A DNA stretch of 64,000 nucleotides from Paenibacillus baekrokdamisoli (GCF_003945345.1 NZ_AP019308.1:4729501-4793500), one strand, 5' to 3'; counted from the first letter of the stretch, positions 7,267 to 16,333 are shown. Numbers and translations are program-made. Notes: a model not told the origin generated them from the letters alone.

Positions 7267-7800
7267 ATAATAACCAAAAGAATGGCCATTATCGGAGTGA
7301 TCACCATTATCACATTCACGGTTATCGTTCTTCTTGGACTACGTCTCAATATTATGAAAATAACCCAGACGGAAGATACGATCGAACAGAGGATCGGGGT
7401 TCGAGATACCTCTCTCTCTTATGATAGGCTCATCGACCTTGAATGGGAGTGGAATCGGAGTCTCAATTCTCGTCTTCAGGTAGAGCTGCAAGAAGCGTCA
7501 TTAATCGCGAGGTCCGAACTGCCAGAGCAGCCTGAGACTGTCGTCGATCTACTTATCGAGATCGCATCCATGTATCGTGGAGATTCCCCTTTCACATACG
7601 CGAGAATGGTAGCTCTAGAATATTACACCGAACAAGAACCTATCGCCTCAGAGATTGCTCCTTTTGGCCCGCTCCCGATCACCGATTTTCTTGAGATCGA
7701 CGTCGATGATCAAGAAGCACAGCTCCAAAACATACAAGAGTCCTATAAAGAATTTAATCAATACGTGGATAATTTCATGAATGTAAAATTCAAACAATAA
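7267..7800 (+). CDS. membrane-anchored hypothetical protein, possible ATA start
   Basis: A protein of about 177 residues with one N-terminal membrane anchor (IIGVITIITFTVIVLLGL) and an acidic soluble part rich in Glu/Asp/Gln, probably extracytoplasmic. I recognise no family. The first ATG (7282) is 24 nt from the only good ribosome binding site (AGGAGG, 7252-7257). An in-frame ATA at 7267 is 9 nt from it and adds ITKR, giving the positively charged flank expected for a signal anchor. I therefore annotate from the ATA as a possible rare start; 7282 is the conservative alternative. Confidence 0.6.
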   Translation: MITKRMAIIGVITIITFTVIVLLGLRLNIMKITQTEDTIEQRIGVRDTSLSYDRLIDLEWEWNRSLNSRLQVELQEASLIARSELPEQPETVVDLLIEIASMYRGDSPFTYARMVALEYYTEQEPIASEIAPFGPLPITDFLEIDVDDQEAQLQNIQESYKEFNQYVDNFMNVKFKQ

Positions 7801-7806
7801 AGCAAA

Positions 7807-7831
7807 CAATGGGACCCATAGGGCCCCATTG
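7807..7831. terminator. hairpin between convergent genes
   Basis: CAATGGG/CCCATTG with an 11-nt loop lies just after the membrane-protein gene and before the convergent DUF445 gene. T runs are weak on both sides. Confidence 0.35.
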
Positions 7832-7928
7832 GAAAAGTGTATATGAGTCGCTAAATGACAGCGTAGTCTAGGCATGAGCCGGTATCAATCCTATACCTGT
7901 TCCACCAGATTTCCGGCTTGTCGTACCA

Positions 7929-9194
7929 TCAGAAATAACCGCTGACCTGCTCGATTAACCGAAGCACGATACCAATTAGGAAGCCGCATAATGCACCATT
8001 AACACGGATCCACTGTAAATCCTGACCTACCTTGTCCTCGATCAGCTCAACCAACTGATCATTATCCAGACGATCTATATTTTCTTTGACGAAGGTCCCG
8101 ATTTTATCGTGGTTTCGTTCAATCATCGAAATCACTTGATGCTTTATCCACTGCTCCGCCTCACGGATAAGGTCCTCATTCTCCTCCAAGCGATCAATGA
8201 AACGTTCAATGAAAGGCCACACGGTATCAGAGAACGAATCGGAGTGGACAAATTCAACACCTTTCTCACGCCAAGCAACAATAAGATCGGTTATTTTCTC
8301 TTCCATTTGGAATGAATCCAGCATACGATCTCGGAGCGTATTGATTTGGCCACTCTCAGATAAATTGTCCAGCAGCTGCACAAGTCCCTTACGCAGTCCA
8401 TTCATTAATGCCGCTCTCCGCTGAGTAGAAGGCACCTTCAACTCGGCGATTTTATTCAAAATAAACGACTGGACCATCGTCCCCAGCTTGTCCTCATCCA
8501 GATAACCAATGAAGGCATTCACAGCAAACTGCATCAATCCGCCCAAATTCAAGCTCTTCACCAGCTGCATCGCGGATGCACCCAATTCGCGCCGCAGCGC
8601 TTCCGAGCTAGCCCAGGTCTCCGCACGTTCCAGCAGCAGATCAAAGACCCGCTCATCCGTCCCATCCTCAATCGCCTTATCTACCAAACGATGCAGAACA
8701 GCATGCAGGTCAATTCGCTCTATGGCACCGCGAATTTCACTAGAAACGAACGGCACCAGCTTATCCGTATCTACTCCGCGAATGGCCTGCTCCAGAAAAT
8801 AAGGCAAACGATCACTATACACCGCTGACTTCAGCGCATTGCGAACAGCAGGCAGCAGCTGCGCTGCGAGCTGTACCTGTGCGAGCTTCTCTATCATGCT
8901 TTCTTTAGCGAGCAGCCGATCCTGAACGACACGAACAATTCCCTCCGACATTTTCTTACGATTCTTCGGGAGTAATGCCGTATGCGGAATTGGAATACCT
9001 AGCGGATGACGGAATAAGGCGGTTACTGCAAACCAGTCTGCCAGCCCACCGATTACCCCAGCTTCGAATCCGGCGTGAAGCAGCCCCGAAACCCCATTCG
9101 GGAAAGGCAGCGTAGCTGCGAATCCCGCTGCCATAACCGCTAGCGAACCGCTTGCTAAACGTCTATTTTTTTTTGCTGTAGTTGTATGTTCCAT
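7929..9194 (-). CDS. DUF445 family membrane protein
   Basis: A 421-residue protein with an N-terminal hydrophobic segment (LAVMAAGFAATLPF), the family motif AGVIGGLADWFAVTALFRHPLGIPIPHTALLP, long amphipathic helices and a C-terminal membrane helix (VNGALCGFLIGIVLRLIEQV). DUF445 proteins are membrane proteins of unknown role, the group including E. coli YjiN. The start is the ATG ending at 9194 with GGAGGG 8 nt upstream; the longer open frame to 9335 lacks a binding site. The divergent sugar-transport promoter follows. Confidence 0.85.
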   Translation of the reverse strand: MEHTTTAKKNRRLASGSLAVMAAGFAATLPFPNGVSGLLHAGFEAGVIGGLADWFAVTALFRHPLGIPIPHTALLPKNRKKMSEGIVRVVQDRLLAKESMIEKLAQVQLAAQLLPAVRNALKSAVYSDRLPYFLEQAIRGVDTDKLVPFVSSEIRGAIERIDLHAVLHRLVDKAIEDGTDERVFDLLLERAETWASSEALRRELGASAMQLVKSLNLGGLMQFAVNAFIGYLDEDKLGTMVQSFILNKIAELKVPSTQRRAALMNGLRKGLVQLLDNLSESGQINTLRDRMLDSFQMEEKITDLIVAWREKGVEFVHSDSFSDTVWPFIERFIDRLEENEDLIREAEQWIKHQVISMIERNHDKIGTFVKENIDRLDNDQLVELIEDKVGQDLQWIRVNGALCGFLIGIVLRLIEQVSGYF

Positions 9195-9343
9195 TTTTGG
9201 TATCCCTCCGTTATCACTCCTTACACAATAACACTTCATAGCAATCTTATGCAAAAATGAACACCCTAACATCAACCCAGTTTCTAAATCAATATTATGT
9301 AAGATTACCTGGCATATAGCGTTTTCATTTTTCAAAAATTTGC

Positions 9344-9372
9344 TTGCACATTTACAAATCTTGCTCTATGAT
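9344..9372 (+). promoter_or_regulatory. sigma-A promoter of the sugar ABC operon
   Basis: TTGCAC (9344-9349) and TATGAT (9367-9372) are separated by exactly 17 bp. A LacI-type operator begins 19 bp downstream, within the expected start of the transcript. Confidence 0.75.
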
Positions 9373-9390
9373 AATGACAAAAGCTCCTCA

Positions 9391-9412
9391 AAAGTTAAAG
9401 CGTTTTAACTTT
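9391..9412. promoter_or_regulatory. LacI-type operator O1
   Basis: A 22-bp dyad centred on CG: arms AAAGTTAAA and TTTAACTTT with core GCGT, mismatched at only one symmetrical pair. It lies just downstream of the promoter. A near-copy (O2) lies 98 bp further on, and a LacI-family gene is in the operon. Confidence 0.8.
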
Positions 9413-9488
9413 ATGTGGTTAATCATTTTTCTTTCAGCATGGGATATTTGATATTCTAGCATTGAGCTAGTCCCTTTTTTTATCACTG

Positions 9489-9510
9489 AAAGTTTAAACG
9501 CTTTAACTTT
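9489..9510. promoter_or_regulatory. LacI-type operator O2
   Basis: A second 22-bp dyad with the same arms (AAAGTT...AACTTT) and ACGC core, ending 28 bp before the first permease start. The 98-bp centre-to-centre distance allows DNA looping between two repressor dimers. Confidence 0.8.
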
Positions 9511-9538
9511 CGCATCAGTCTAGAGAGGAAGTGATTGC

Positions 9539-10432
9539 TTGTTTCGTCGTGAGAACCGGAGACAAACGGTATTGATGTATCTGTTTTTATCCCCTTGGTT
9601 GATTGGCTTTCTTATATTCGCTCTTTACCCCATCTTAGCTTCCCTTTATTACAGCTTTACAGACTATGACATTATTCATACTCCCGAATTCGTAGGCCTA
9701 GCCAATTACAAAGAAATGTTCAGCAATGAGTTGTTCTGGAAATCCGTTACAGTGACGCTCAGATACACATTCATAAGCGTACCGCTGCAGCTGCTGCTCG
9801 CACTCGGATTCGCGATGCTCCTTCATCAGGCCATACCACTTCGCGGTTTCTTCCGCACAGCGATGTATTTTCCAAGCATGGTGTCAGGCGTGGCGATGTC
9901 CTTGCTCTGGTACTGGATCTTCAACCCGCAGATTGGATTATTCAATTACATGCTGTCCTGGTTCGGTATTCATGGACCCTCTTGGTTAATGAGTCCAGAT
10001 TCTGCCTTGTATGCCCTTATGATTATGACTTTATGGACAGCTGGCTCCGGCATGATTCTCTTCCTGGCTGGACTACAAGGCGTCCCCGCTAGTCTAGTTG
10101 AAGCAGCCCGACTTGATGGCGCTGGGCGAAATCGTATTTTCTTTCATGTGACACTGCCTATGATCTCCCCCGTTCTGCTGTTCCAATTCATTATTGGCAT
10201 CATCGACTCTTTCCAAGTATTCACGCAAGCGTTCGTCATGACGCAGGGCGGACCTAACTATTCCACCTGGTTCTACGTTTACAACCTATACACGAGTGCA
10301 TTCAAAGAATATCGAGCCGGCTATTCCTCCGCTCTCGCTTGGGTACTGCTCATTGTTGTTATGCTCTTTACTGCTTTAGTTATGAAACTCTCCAATCGTT
10401 ATGTGCATTACGAAGGAGGGCAGAATCGATGA
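9539..10432 (+). CDS. sugar ABC transporter permease (MalF-like)
   Basis: A 297-residue inner-membrane permease with about six membrane helices (first YLFLSPWLIGFLIFALYPI) and the EAA loop EAARLDGAGRNRIFFHVTLPMISP near residues 187-210 that docks to the ATPase. It belongs to the carbohydrate CUT1 group. The start is TTG at 9539 with AGGAAG upstream. It overlaps the next permease by 4 nt (ATGA). No ATPase gene is in the cluster, so a shared MsmX-type ATPase is expected to power it. Confidence 0.92.
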   Translation: MFRRENRRQTVLMYLFLSPWLIGFLIFALYPILASLYYSFTDYDIIHTPEFVGLANYKEMFSNELFWKSVTVTLRYTFISVPLQLLLALGFAMLLHQAIPLRGFFRTAMYFPSMVSGVAMSLLWYWIFNPQIGLFNYMLSWFGIHGPSWLMSPDSALYALMIMTLWTAGSGMILFLAGLQGVPASLVEAARLDGAGRNRIFFHVTLPMISPVLLFQFIIGIIDSFQVFTQAFVMTQGGPNYSTWFYVYNLYTSAFKEYRAGYSSALAWVLLIVVMLFTALVMKLSNRYVHYEGGQNR

Positions 10433-11328
10433 ACCGTACAACAAATGAAGCTAAGTACCAGCAGCCGCCTGCCCGAGATAGTCATGTTACTCGTCGTCAT
10501 CTCAAGTTCGATCCGCTGCGCATCATTAGCTTCCTCATCCTGCTTGCAGCAACAACGCTCATGCTGCTGCCGCTGTTGTTCATGGTATCGACATCCCTCA
10601 AATCCAAGAGGGAATTGCTGAAATTCCCGCCGACCTTCCTTCCAGAAACGTGGCAGTGGAGTAACTACAAGGATATTTTTGATACGCTCGATTTTGGCAC
10701 ACTCTACGGCAATAGCTTATTTGTCGGCATTGTCACTGTTATCGGCACTGTCGCCTCATCCGCACTCGCCGCTTATGGCTTCGCACGGTTTAGAGGACGC
10801 GGTCGCAACATGTGGTTCCTGCTGCTGCTTAGTACGATGATGCTTCCATACCCAGCTATCATGATTCCACAGTTCGTGCTCTTCTCCAAGATGGGATGGA
10901 TCGACACGTTTCTGCCGCTTATCGTGCCCGCGTTTCTTGGATCGGCGTACAATATCTTTTTGCTGCGCCAATTCTTCGCTACCCTGCCAGAGGAGCTGTT
11001 CGATGCTGGTCGGATTGACGGCTGCGGCGAGCTTCGGATGTGGAGCTCTATTGCACTTCCTCTGTCCGGACCAGCTCTTGCTACCGTTGCGATCTTCTCC
11101 TTTATCTACAGCTGGAATGATCTGCTCACACCTGTACTTTACTTGAGCTCATCGGACAAATTCACTTTGCCAATCGGGATGTCATCGCTTACCTCATCAC
11201 GATTCCGAATTCCGCCGTGGCATCTGCTTATGGTCGCATCCGTTCTAGCCGTACTTCCTGTTGTTGCGCTATTTGCCATTGCTCAGCGGCGATTCGTTGA
11301 AGGTATCGTCTTGACGGGCATCAAATAA
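10429..11328 (+). CDS. sugar ABC transporter permease (MalG-like)
   Basis: A 299-residue CUT1 permease with the EAA-like loop DAGRIDGCGELRMWSSIALPLSGP and a typical MalG-type ending (QRRFVEGIVLTGIK). A GGAGGG 8 nt ahead and the ATGA overlap with the previous gene fix the start at 10429. About 40 residues precede the first membrane helix (IISFLILLAATTLMLLPLLFM). It should form the heterodimeric channel with the preceding permease. Confidence 0.92.
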   Translation: MNRTTNEAKYQQPPARDSHVTRRHLKFDPLRIISFLILLAATTLMLLPLLFMVSTSLKSKRELLKFPPTFLPETWQWSNYKDIFDTLDFGTLYGNSLFVGIVTVIGTVASSALAAYGFARFRGRGRNMWFLLLLSTMMLPYPAIMIPQFVLFSKMGWIDTFLPLIVPAFLGSAYNIFLLRQFFATLPEELFDAGRIDGCGELRMWSSIALPLSGPALATVAIFSFIYSWNDLLTPVLYLSSSDKFTLPIGMSSLTSSRFRIPPWHLLMVASVLAVLPVVALFAIAQRRFVEGIVLTGIK

Positions 11329-11377
11329 TCGCTGCCTTACAGTGACAAAAATTCATGAAAATTTGGGGGATCAGCTC

Positions 11378-12754
11378 ATGAAGAAGAGGATCACATGGAA
11401 AAAGGGAACGAATCTGCTGCTCACAGTCCTGCTCGTCGCACTTGTCATTTCTGGCTGCAGCAAATCGAATACGGACAAGAAAGATGGAGAATCCTCCAAG
11501 AAGCCAGTCACAATTACCTATTATACGATTGACTCTCCGGATCGTACATTTGTTGAGAAGCTCATCCCAGACTTCCAGAAGAGAAATCCAGGCATTAAAG
11601 TAAAGGTGGAAAAAGCACCTTATGAGCAGTTCGACAGCAAGCTGCAGACGCTCATTGCTGGTGGTAACGCACCCGATGTGACTAGTCACTACGGCTATGG
11701 CGGCTTCGCCGAATATTATAACAAAGGCATGCTGCTTGATATGACCGATCTTATTAAGGAAGACGGGTTTGATCCCTCCAGTTCCGATTACAACATTCCC
11801 GCTGATATTATGAAGATCTATACCATTAACAATCATACCTACGGCATACCCATTAACATGTACGTCACGCTCATGCTGTATAACAAAGATATGTTCGATG
11901 AGGCAAAGGTAGCTTACCCTCCTTCCGACTATGAGGATAAGAGCTGGACTTTTGACAAAATGGTCGAAGCGGCTAAGAAGATGACAGTTGTATCTGATGA
12001 TATCTCCAAAACACATTACGGCGTCGACTTTACTTGGGCTGAGCGAGACAATCGCCCGCTCTACTTCGGGGCTGAGCCTTATTCCGCAGATACTTGGACC
12101 AATGGCGGTGTACCATCCTCCACTCATTTTGATTCGCCAGAGGTCATGGCCGCTTACAACAAGCTGTTCGGTCTTATTTTCAAAGACAAAGTATCCCCAA
12201 ATACCGCTTGGAGCAAGAGCGTAGCCGGACAGAACGGCGATCCTTTCGTTTCTGGTAAAATCGCAATGTCCATTGGCGGCTCATGGAACCTTGCAGGCGC
12301 GAATGACTTCCCATTCAAGGTCGGTGTAGCAGCTGTACCTGTTGGCGGCAATGATAAAGTCCGCAGCACCCTGTATGTTGACCCGCTGTTCATTCTGAAG
12401 GATTCCAAACATCCGAAAGAAGCCCTTCAATGGATCAAATATTTGGTCACAACAGATATCCAGAAGCAGTCCATTGAGCTTAGCGGCGGCAACCCGCCGG
12501 TTAACTCCGAAGCGGCAGCAGACTACTACAGCCATTTTGACGGAATTGATTCTGCTGTTATCCAACAAGTCTATGAAGGTGCCATCAAGTATGGCTTCGA
12601 ATCCTATAACCATCTAGTGGCGAATTACTCACAGATTAACGATATGTTCATTAATGAAATGCAGCCAATCGAGACCGGACATAAGACAGTTGAGGAAGTG
12701 ATGCCTACGATTCAAAAGAAAATGACGGAACTGCTCGCACGAAATAAAAAGTAA
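11378..12754 (+). CDS. sugar ABC transporter substrate-binding lipoprotein
   Basis: A 458-residue extracellular solute-binding protein (family 1). The signal peptide KKRITWKKGTNLLLTVLLVAL ends in lipobox VISGC, followed by a Ser/Lys-rich linker, then the mature domain (ITYYTIDSPD...LIPDFQKRNPGIKVKVEKAPYEQF). GGGGGA precedes the ATG at 11378. The gene is third in the operon. The ligand is unknown; GH4 and kinase genes downstream suggest a beta-glucoside or amino-sugar oligosaccharide. Confidence 0.92.
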   Translation: MKKRITWKKGTNLLLTVLLVALVISGCSKSNTDKKDGESSKKPVTITYYTIDSPDRTFVEKLIPDFQKRNPGIKVKVEKAPYEQFDSKLQTLIAGGNAPDVTSHYGYGGFAEYYNKGMLLDMTDLIKEDGFDPSSSDYNIPADIMKIYTINNHTYGIPINMYVTLMLYNKDMFDEAKVAYPPSDYEDKSWTFDKMVEAAKKMTVVSDDISKTHYGVDFTWAERDNRPLYFGAEPYSADTWTNGGVPSSTHFDSPEVMAAYNKLFGLIFKDKVSPNTAWSKSVAGQNGDPFVSGKIAMSIGGSWNLAGANDFPFKVGVAAVPVGGNDKVRSTLYVDPLFILKDSKHPKEALQWIKYLVTTDIQKQSIELSGGNPPVNSEAAADYYSHFDGIDSAVIQQVYEGAIKYGFESYNHLVANYSQINDMFINEMQPIETGHKTVEEVMPTIQKKMTELLARNKK

Positions 12755-12838
12755 GGCTTAGCGGCTTTGTTTCCGTCCATGTATACTACTATTAATGAGT
12801 TTCGTGTTCGGAATACTACGCCACTAGGGGAAATGACA

Positions 12839-13831
12839 ATGAAAGTTAGTATATTCGATGTTGCAAAGAAAGCGGGACTGTCCGTTGTGACAGTCTCCCG
12901 CGTCTTAAACGGGGCGGAGTCGGTACGCGAGAAGAACCGACAAAAAGTACTTGATGTCATTAAAGAGCTTCATTATCGGCCTAATGCTGCAGCTCAAAGT
13001 CTCGCTAGCGGTAAGACCGGCATCATCGGATTAATTATGACGACACTGCAGGATTCGTTTTTTGATGCGGTTGTTAAGGAAGTTAATGATATTTTGGAGC
13101 AGCACGGTTATTTCCTCGCTGTCTCGGTGTCACAGGGCATTCAATCGGAAGAAAGTCATTATTTGATTCAAGAAGATCGTGTGGATGGGCTCATCCTGCT
13201 CTCCCCTATAGAAGAAGATAATTATATTGTTGAAATGAAGCGACGTAAAATCCCTTATGTTCTCATTGATAATCAGAAGTCTGACAATGACACCTACTCA
13301 ATTACAATTGATAATTACCAAGGCGGTTATACGGCTGCTCGCCACCTCCTTGATCTGGGCCACACCTCGATTGCTCATTTAAGTGGAAATGAGATGTTCC
13401 GTGCAACGAGTGATCGAAGAAATGGTTTCCTGCAAGCATTACAAGAAGTGAAGCTTGAACCTTTCGAAATATTGCTCGGTGATTATGATATCGAGTTCGG
13501 TTACCAATCGGCCAAAAGATGGGTGAGTGAAGGCACCCTGCCTTCCGCTGTATTCGCTGGCGATGACTTTATCGCGATTGGCGTCATTAATGCCTTGATG
13601 GAGGCCGGCATCCGGGTTCCGGAGCAGGTATCGGTGATTGGCTACGATGATCAGGATATCGCTTCGAAGCTGCGTCCCTATTTGACAACCATTCGTCAGC
13701 CTGGGGATCGGATCGGAGTGGCCGCTACTGATATGCTGCTGAAGCGTATTGCCGGCACGATGAAGCGCAGCTCCAACCTCCAGCTAGCGCCTGAGCTTAT
13801 TGTTCGAGATTCAACCGCTAGGAAGCTGTAA
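12839..13831 (+). CDS. LacI family transcriptional regulator
   Basis: A 330-residue repressor: HTH (SIFDVAKKAGLSVVTVSRVLNG, residues 3-24), hinge helix (YRPNAAAQSLASGKTGIIG), then a periplasmic-binding-like effector domain (PEQVSVIGYDDQDIASKLRP...TTIRQP). Start: ATG at 12839 with AGGGGAA 6 nt upstream. As the only regulator in the operon it is the natural binder of the two palindromes at 9391 and 9489. The effector is presumably the imported sugar or its phosphate. Confidence 0.92.
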   Translation: MKVSIFDVAKKAGLSVVTVSRVLNGAESVREKNRQKVLDVIKELHYRPNAAAQSLASGKTGIIGLIMTTLQDSFFDAVVKEVNDILEQHGYFLAVSVSQGIQSEESHYLIQEDRVDGLILLSPIEEDNYIVEMKRRKIPYVLIDNQKSDNDTYSITIDNYQGGYTAARHLLDLGHTSIAHLSGNEMFRATSDRRNGFLQALQEVKLEPFEILLGDYDIEFGYQSAKRWVSEGTLPSAVFAGDDFIAIGVINALMEAGIRVPEQVSVIGYDDQDIASKLRPYLTTIRQPGDRIGVAATDMLLKRIAGTMKRSSNLQLAPELIVRDSTARKL

Positions 13832-13842
13832 AAGGAATAGCA

Positions 13843-13990
13843 ATCACAGAAAACTTAAGCTTATGCTTCCGATGCGAGTTTTCTGTTCGCAGGATGTCTT
13901 CGGGTATGTATCACAGAAAACTTAAGCTTATGCTTCCGATGCGAGTTTTCTGTTCGCAGGATGTCTTCGGGTAAGTATCACAGAAAACTT
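13843..13990. repeat. tandem 67-bp hairpin repeat
   Basis: Two consecutive copies of a 67-bp unit (starting 13843 and 13910) identical but for one base near their ends, plus the first 14 bp of a third copy (13977). Each unit folds: CAGAAAACT pairs with AGTTTTCTG around a 21-nt segment containing TTAAGCTTATGCTTCC. It lies between the LacI gene and the kinase gene, so it is transcribed within the operon and may modulate expression of the distal genes. Confidence 0.85.
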
Positions 13991-14005
13991 TTAGGAGTGA
14001 CCAAT

Positions 14006-14986
14006 TTGACCTACTACTTAGGGATTGACGGAGGCGGGAGTAAGACGCATGCGTTGGTGACAGATGAACACGGGAATGTGCTCGGCAAGGGAAAGAGCGG
14101 TAATGGGAACCACCAGATCGATGCTGCTCTGGCAGCAAGTAATCTGACAGCCGCCGCTTTGGAAGCACTGACTCAAGCAAATCTACACCAAGGAGATATC
14201 TCCCATGCCTACTTTGGCTTGGCTGGCGCGGATCGCGAGGTTGATTATCGCATCCTGCACCCCATCATCCAGGCGATGGGCTTCGAGCAATATACGATAA
14301 ATTGCGATACCATGATTGGTCTTCGCGCAGGAACTACCCTCCCTTACGGCATTGCCGTTATATGCGGTACCGGTACGAACTGTACCGGCAGGAATCCGAG
14401 CGGTGAATACTATCAATGCGGCGGATTTAGCTATATGTACGGTGATTTCGGTGGCGGCGGCGCACTCAACATTGAAGTATTCCGCTCCGTTATTCGCGCT
14501 TGGGATGGGCGGGAGGAACCAACCCTCCTGACCCCATTGCTGCTTCGTCTACTCGGCTATTCGACTGTCGAGCTCATGTACAACGATTATCTCGACCATG
14601 AGCGACAGGTTCCACTCGAAGTGGTCAAGCTGCTCTTCGAAGCCGCAGAGGCAGGCGACCGCGTTGCACTGGATATTTTGCATAAGCAGGGCGTTGAACT
14701 TAGCAAGTCAGTTGTAGCAGTAACTCGCAAACTGGGGCTTGGGGACACCGAATTTGATGTCGTCCTTGCGGGCAGCTTGTTAACCAAAGGCGATAAAGGC
14801 TGGATTCGCAGTCCCATTGAAGAAGCTCTTCGCCAGGCTGCACCACTCGCTTCTCTAGTTACTTTAAAGAATGATCCCGTTATTGGTGCCGTCTGGTCCG
14901 CCATGGAGGCCGATGGCCTTACTGTATCCACAGCTGTCTCAGATAGGATGCAGGCTTTGGAAGCATTCGATCATATTCTCATTTAA
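14006..14986 (+). CDS. BadF/BadG/BcrA/BcrD ATPase-family kinase (GlcNAc-kinase-like)
   Basis: A 326-residue ASKHA-fold protein. The phosphate-1 motif GIDGGGSKTHALV (residues 6-18), GLAGADRE and a CGTGTNC phosphate-2 loop match N-acetylglucosamine-kinase-like BadF family members, which phosphorylate sugars with ATP. Start: TTG at 14006 with AGGAG 8 nt upstream; the open frame runs back into the repeat but has no binding site there. Between a LacI gene and a GH4 gene, it probably makes the phosphosugar substrate for GH4. Confidence 0.85.
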   Translation: MTYYLGIDGGGSKTHALVTDEHGNVLGKGKSGNGNHQIDAALAASNLTAAALEALTQANLHQGDISHAYFGLAGADREVDYRILHPIIQAMGFEQYTINCDTMIGLRAGTTLPYGIAVICGTGTNCTGRNPSGEYYQCGGFSYMYGDFGGGGALNIEVFRSVIRAWDGREEPTLLTPLLLRLLGYSTVELMYNDYLDHERQVPLEVVKLLFEAAEAGDRVALDILHKQGVELSKSVVAVTRKLGLGDTEFDVVLAGSLLTKGDKGWIRSPIEEALRQAAPLASLVTLKNDPVIGAVWSAMEADGLTVSTAVSDRMQALEAFDHILI

Positions 14987-15022
14987 TCTATTGTCTAATC
15001 TAACGTTAGGAAGTGACAAATC

Positions 15023-16333
15023 GTGCCAAACAATAAAGGACTTAAAATTGTCGTTATCGGGGGCGGGTCTTCGTATACCCCAGAGCTAGTCGAAGGTTTC
15101 ATTCGATTTCACGCGGAGCTGCCGATTCGGGAGCTGTGGTTAGTCGATATTGAAGCAGGTCTGCACAAATTGAATACGGTTGGTAATCTGGCAAAAAGAA
15201 TGGTGGAGCGCTCCGGTCTTTCCATCGATGTATACCTCACGACTGATCGCCGAAAAGCAATCGAAGGTGCTGATTTCATCAGTACACAAATGCGTGTAGG
15301 CATGCTTGAAGCACGCGGCCGTGACGAAACCATCCCGCTCAAGTACGGCGTGATCGGCCAAGAAACAACAGGTCCTGGCGGCATGATGAAGGCCCTGCGG
15401 ACAATTCCCGTTCTGCTCGACATCTGCCGTGATATTGAAGAGCTTGCTCCTGAGGCATGGCTGCTTAACTTCACCAACCCAGCTGGTATGGTGACGGAAG
15501 CTATTTTGAAATACACCAATGTCCGGAGTATTGGTCTTTGCAATGCTCCGATCGGATTTATCAAACAAATCAGCAAGCAATATGAGGTGGAGCCTGACCG
15601 TATTTATGCTGAATTCGTCGGACTTAATCATCTGCACTGGATTACGAGAGTCGATGTGAATGGTGAGGATAAACTACCCGAGCAGCTTAGCGATAAGGAT
15701 GGCTTCACCGCATCCAACGTACCTCAGCAGGCATGGGACCCTCGCTTTCTCCGTTCGCTTGGCGGCGTACCTTCCTACTACCTGAAGTACTTCTACATGA
15801 CCGATGCTATGCTCGCGGATCAGCAGCAATCCCTGCTTCGTGATGGCAATCGTGCCGTAGTCGTTAAGCAAGTCGAGGATGAGCTATTCAAGCTCTATGA
15901 AGATCCTGACCTTAACGAGAAGCCCAAGCAGCTGGAGAAACGCGGCGGCGCCTTCTACTCCGAGGCAGCGGTCAATCTCATGAAGTCGCTCTATAACGGA
16001 ACGAATGACATTCAAACCCTTAATGTAGCTAATCGAGGTATTATCGATTTTCTGCCGGACAATGCCTGTATCGAAGTGAACTGCGTAGTCACTAAGAACG
16101 GCCCGCTCCCGCTCCCGTTAACTAAGGTCCCTACCCAAGTAAAGGGTCTCATTCATGCTGTTAAAACCTATGAACAATTAGCGATAGAAGCAGCAGTAAC
16201 CGGTAATCGCGACCTTGCGCTCCAAGCCATGACACACCATCCACTAGTACCTTCGGTCCACGTAGCCTCACAGCTGCTCGACGAAATGCTTGAAGCCAAC
16301 CGCGCTTATCTACCGCTTTTCTTTCAAGACTAA
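15023..16333 (+). CDS. glycoside hydrolase family 4, 6-phospho-beta-glucosidase-like
   Basis: A 436-residue NAD- and Mn-dependent glycosidase. The N-terminal Rossmann motif reads VVIGGGSSYTPELVEGF (residues 9-25); FISTQMRVG and GLCNAPIGF match the GH4 family, whose cysteine in the CNAP segment binds metal together with a later histidine (GLNHLHW). GH4 enzymes use NAD oxidation-elimination chemistry. The GTG start has TAGGAAG about 10 nt upstream. No PTS gene is present, so the 6-phospho substrate would come from the adjacent kinase. Confidence 0.92.
   Translation: MPNNKGLKIVVIGGGSSYTPELVEGFIRFHAELPIRELWLVDIEAGLHKLNTVGNLAKRMVERSGLSIDVYLTTDRRKAIEGADFISTQMRVGMLEARGRDETIPLKYGVIGQETTGPGGMMKALRTIPVLLDICRDIEELAPEAWLLNFTNPAGMVTEAILKYTNVRSIGLCNAPIGFIKQISKQYEVEPDRIYAEFVGLNHLHWITRVDVNGEDKLPEQLSDKDGFTASNVPQQAWDPRFLRSLGGVPSYYLKYFYMTDAMLADQQQSLLRDGNRAVVVKQVEDELFKLYEDPDLNEKPKQLEKRGGAFYSEAAVNLMKSLYNGTNDIQTLNVANRGIIDFLPDNACIEVNCVVTKNGPLPLPLTKVPTQVKGLIHAVKTYEQLAIEAAVTGNRDLALQAMTHHPLVPSVHVASQLLDEMLEANRAYLPLFFQD

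Noticed and set aside
11321..12127. 268-codon minus-strand open frame
   Set aside because: It is antisense to the sugar-binding lipoprotein gene, which has a signal peptide, lipobox and operon context; the antisense frame has none.
13843..13990. CRISPR-like array
   Set aside because: Only two full 67-bp copies with no separate spacers, and no cas genes; it is a tandem hairpin repeat.
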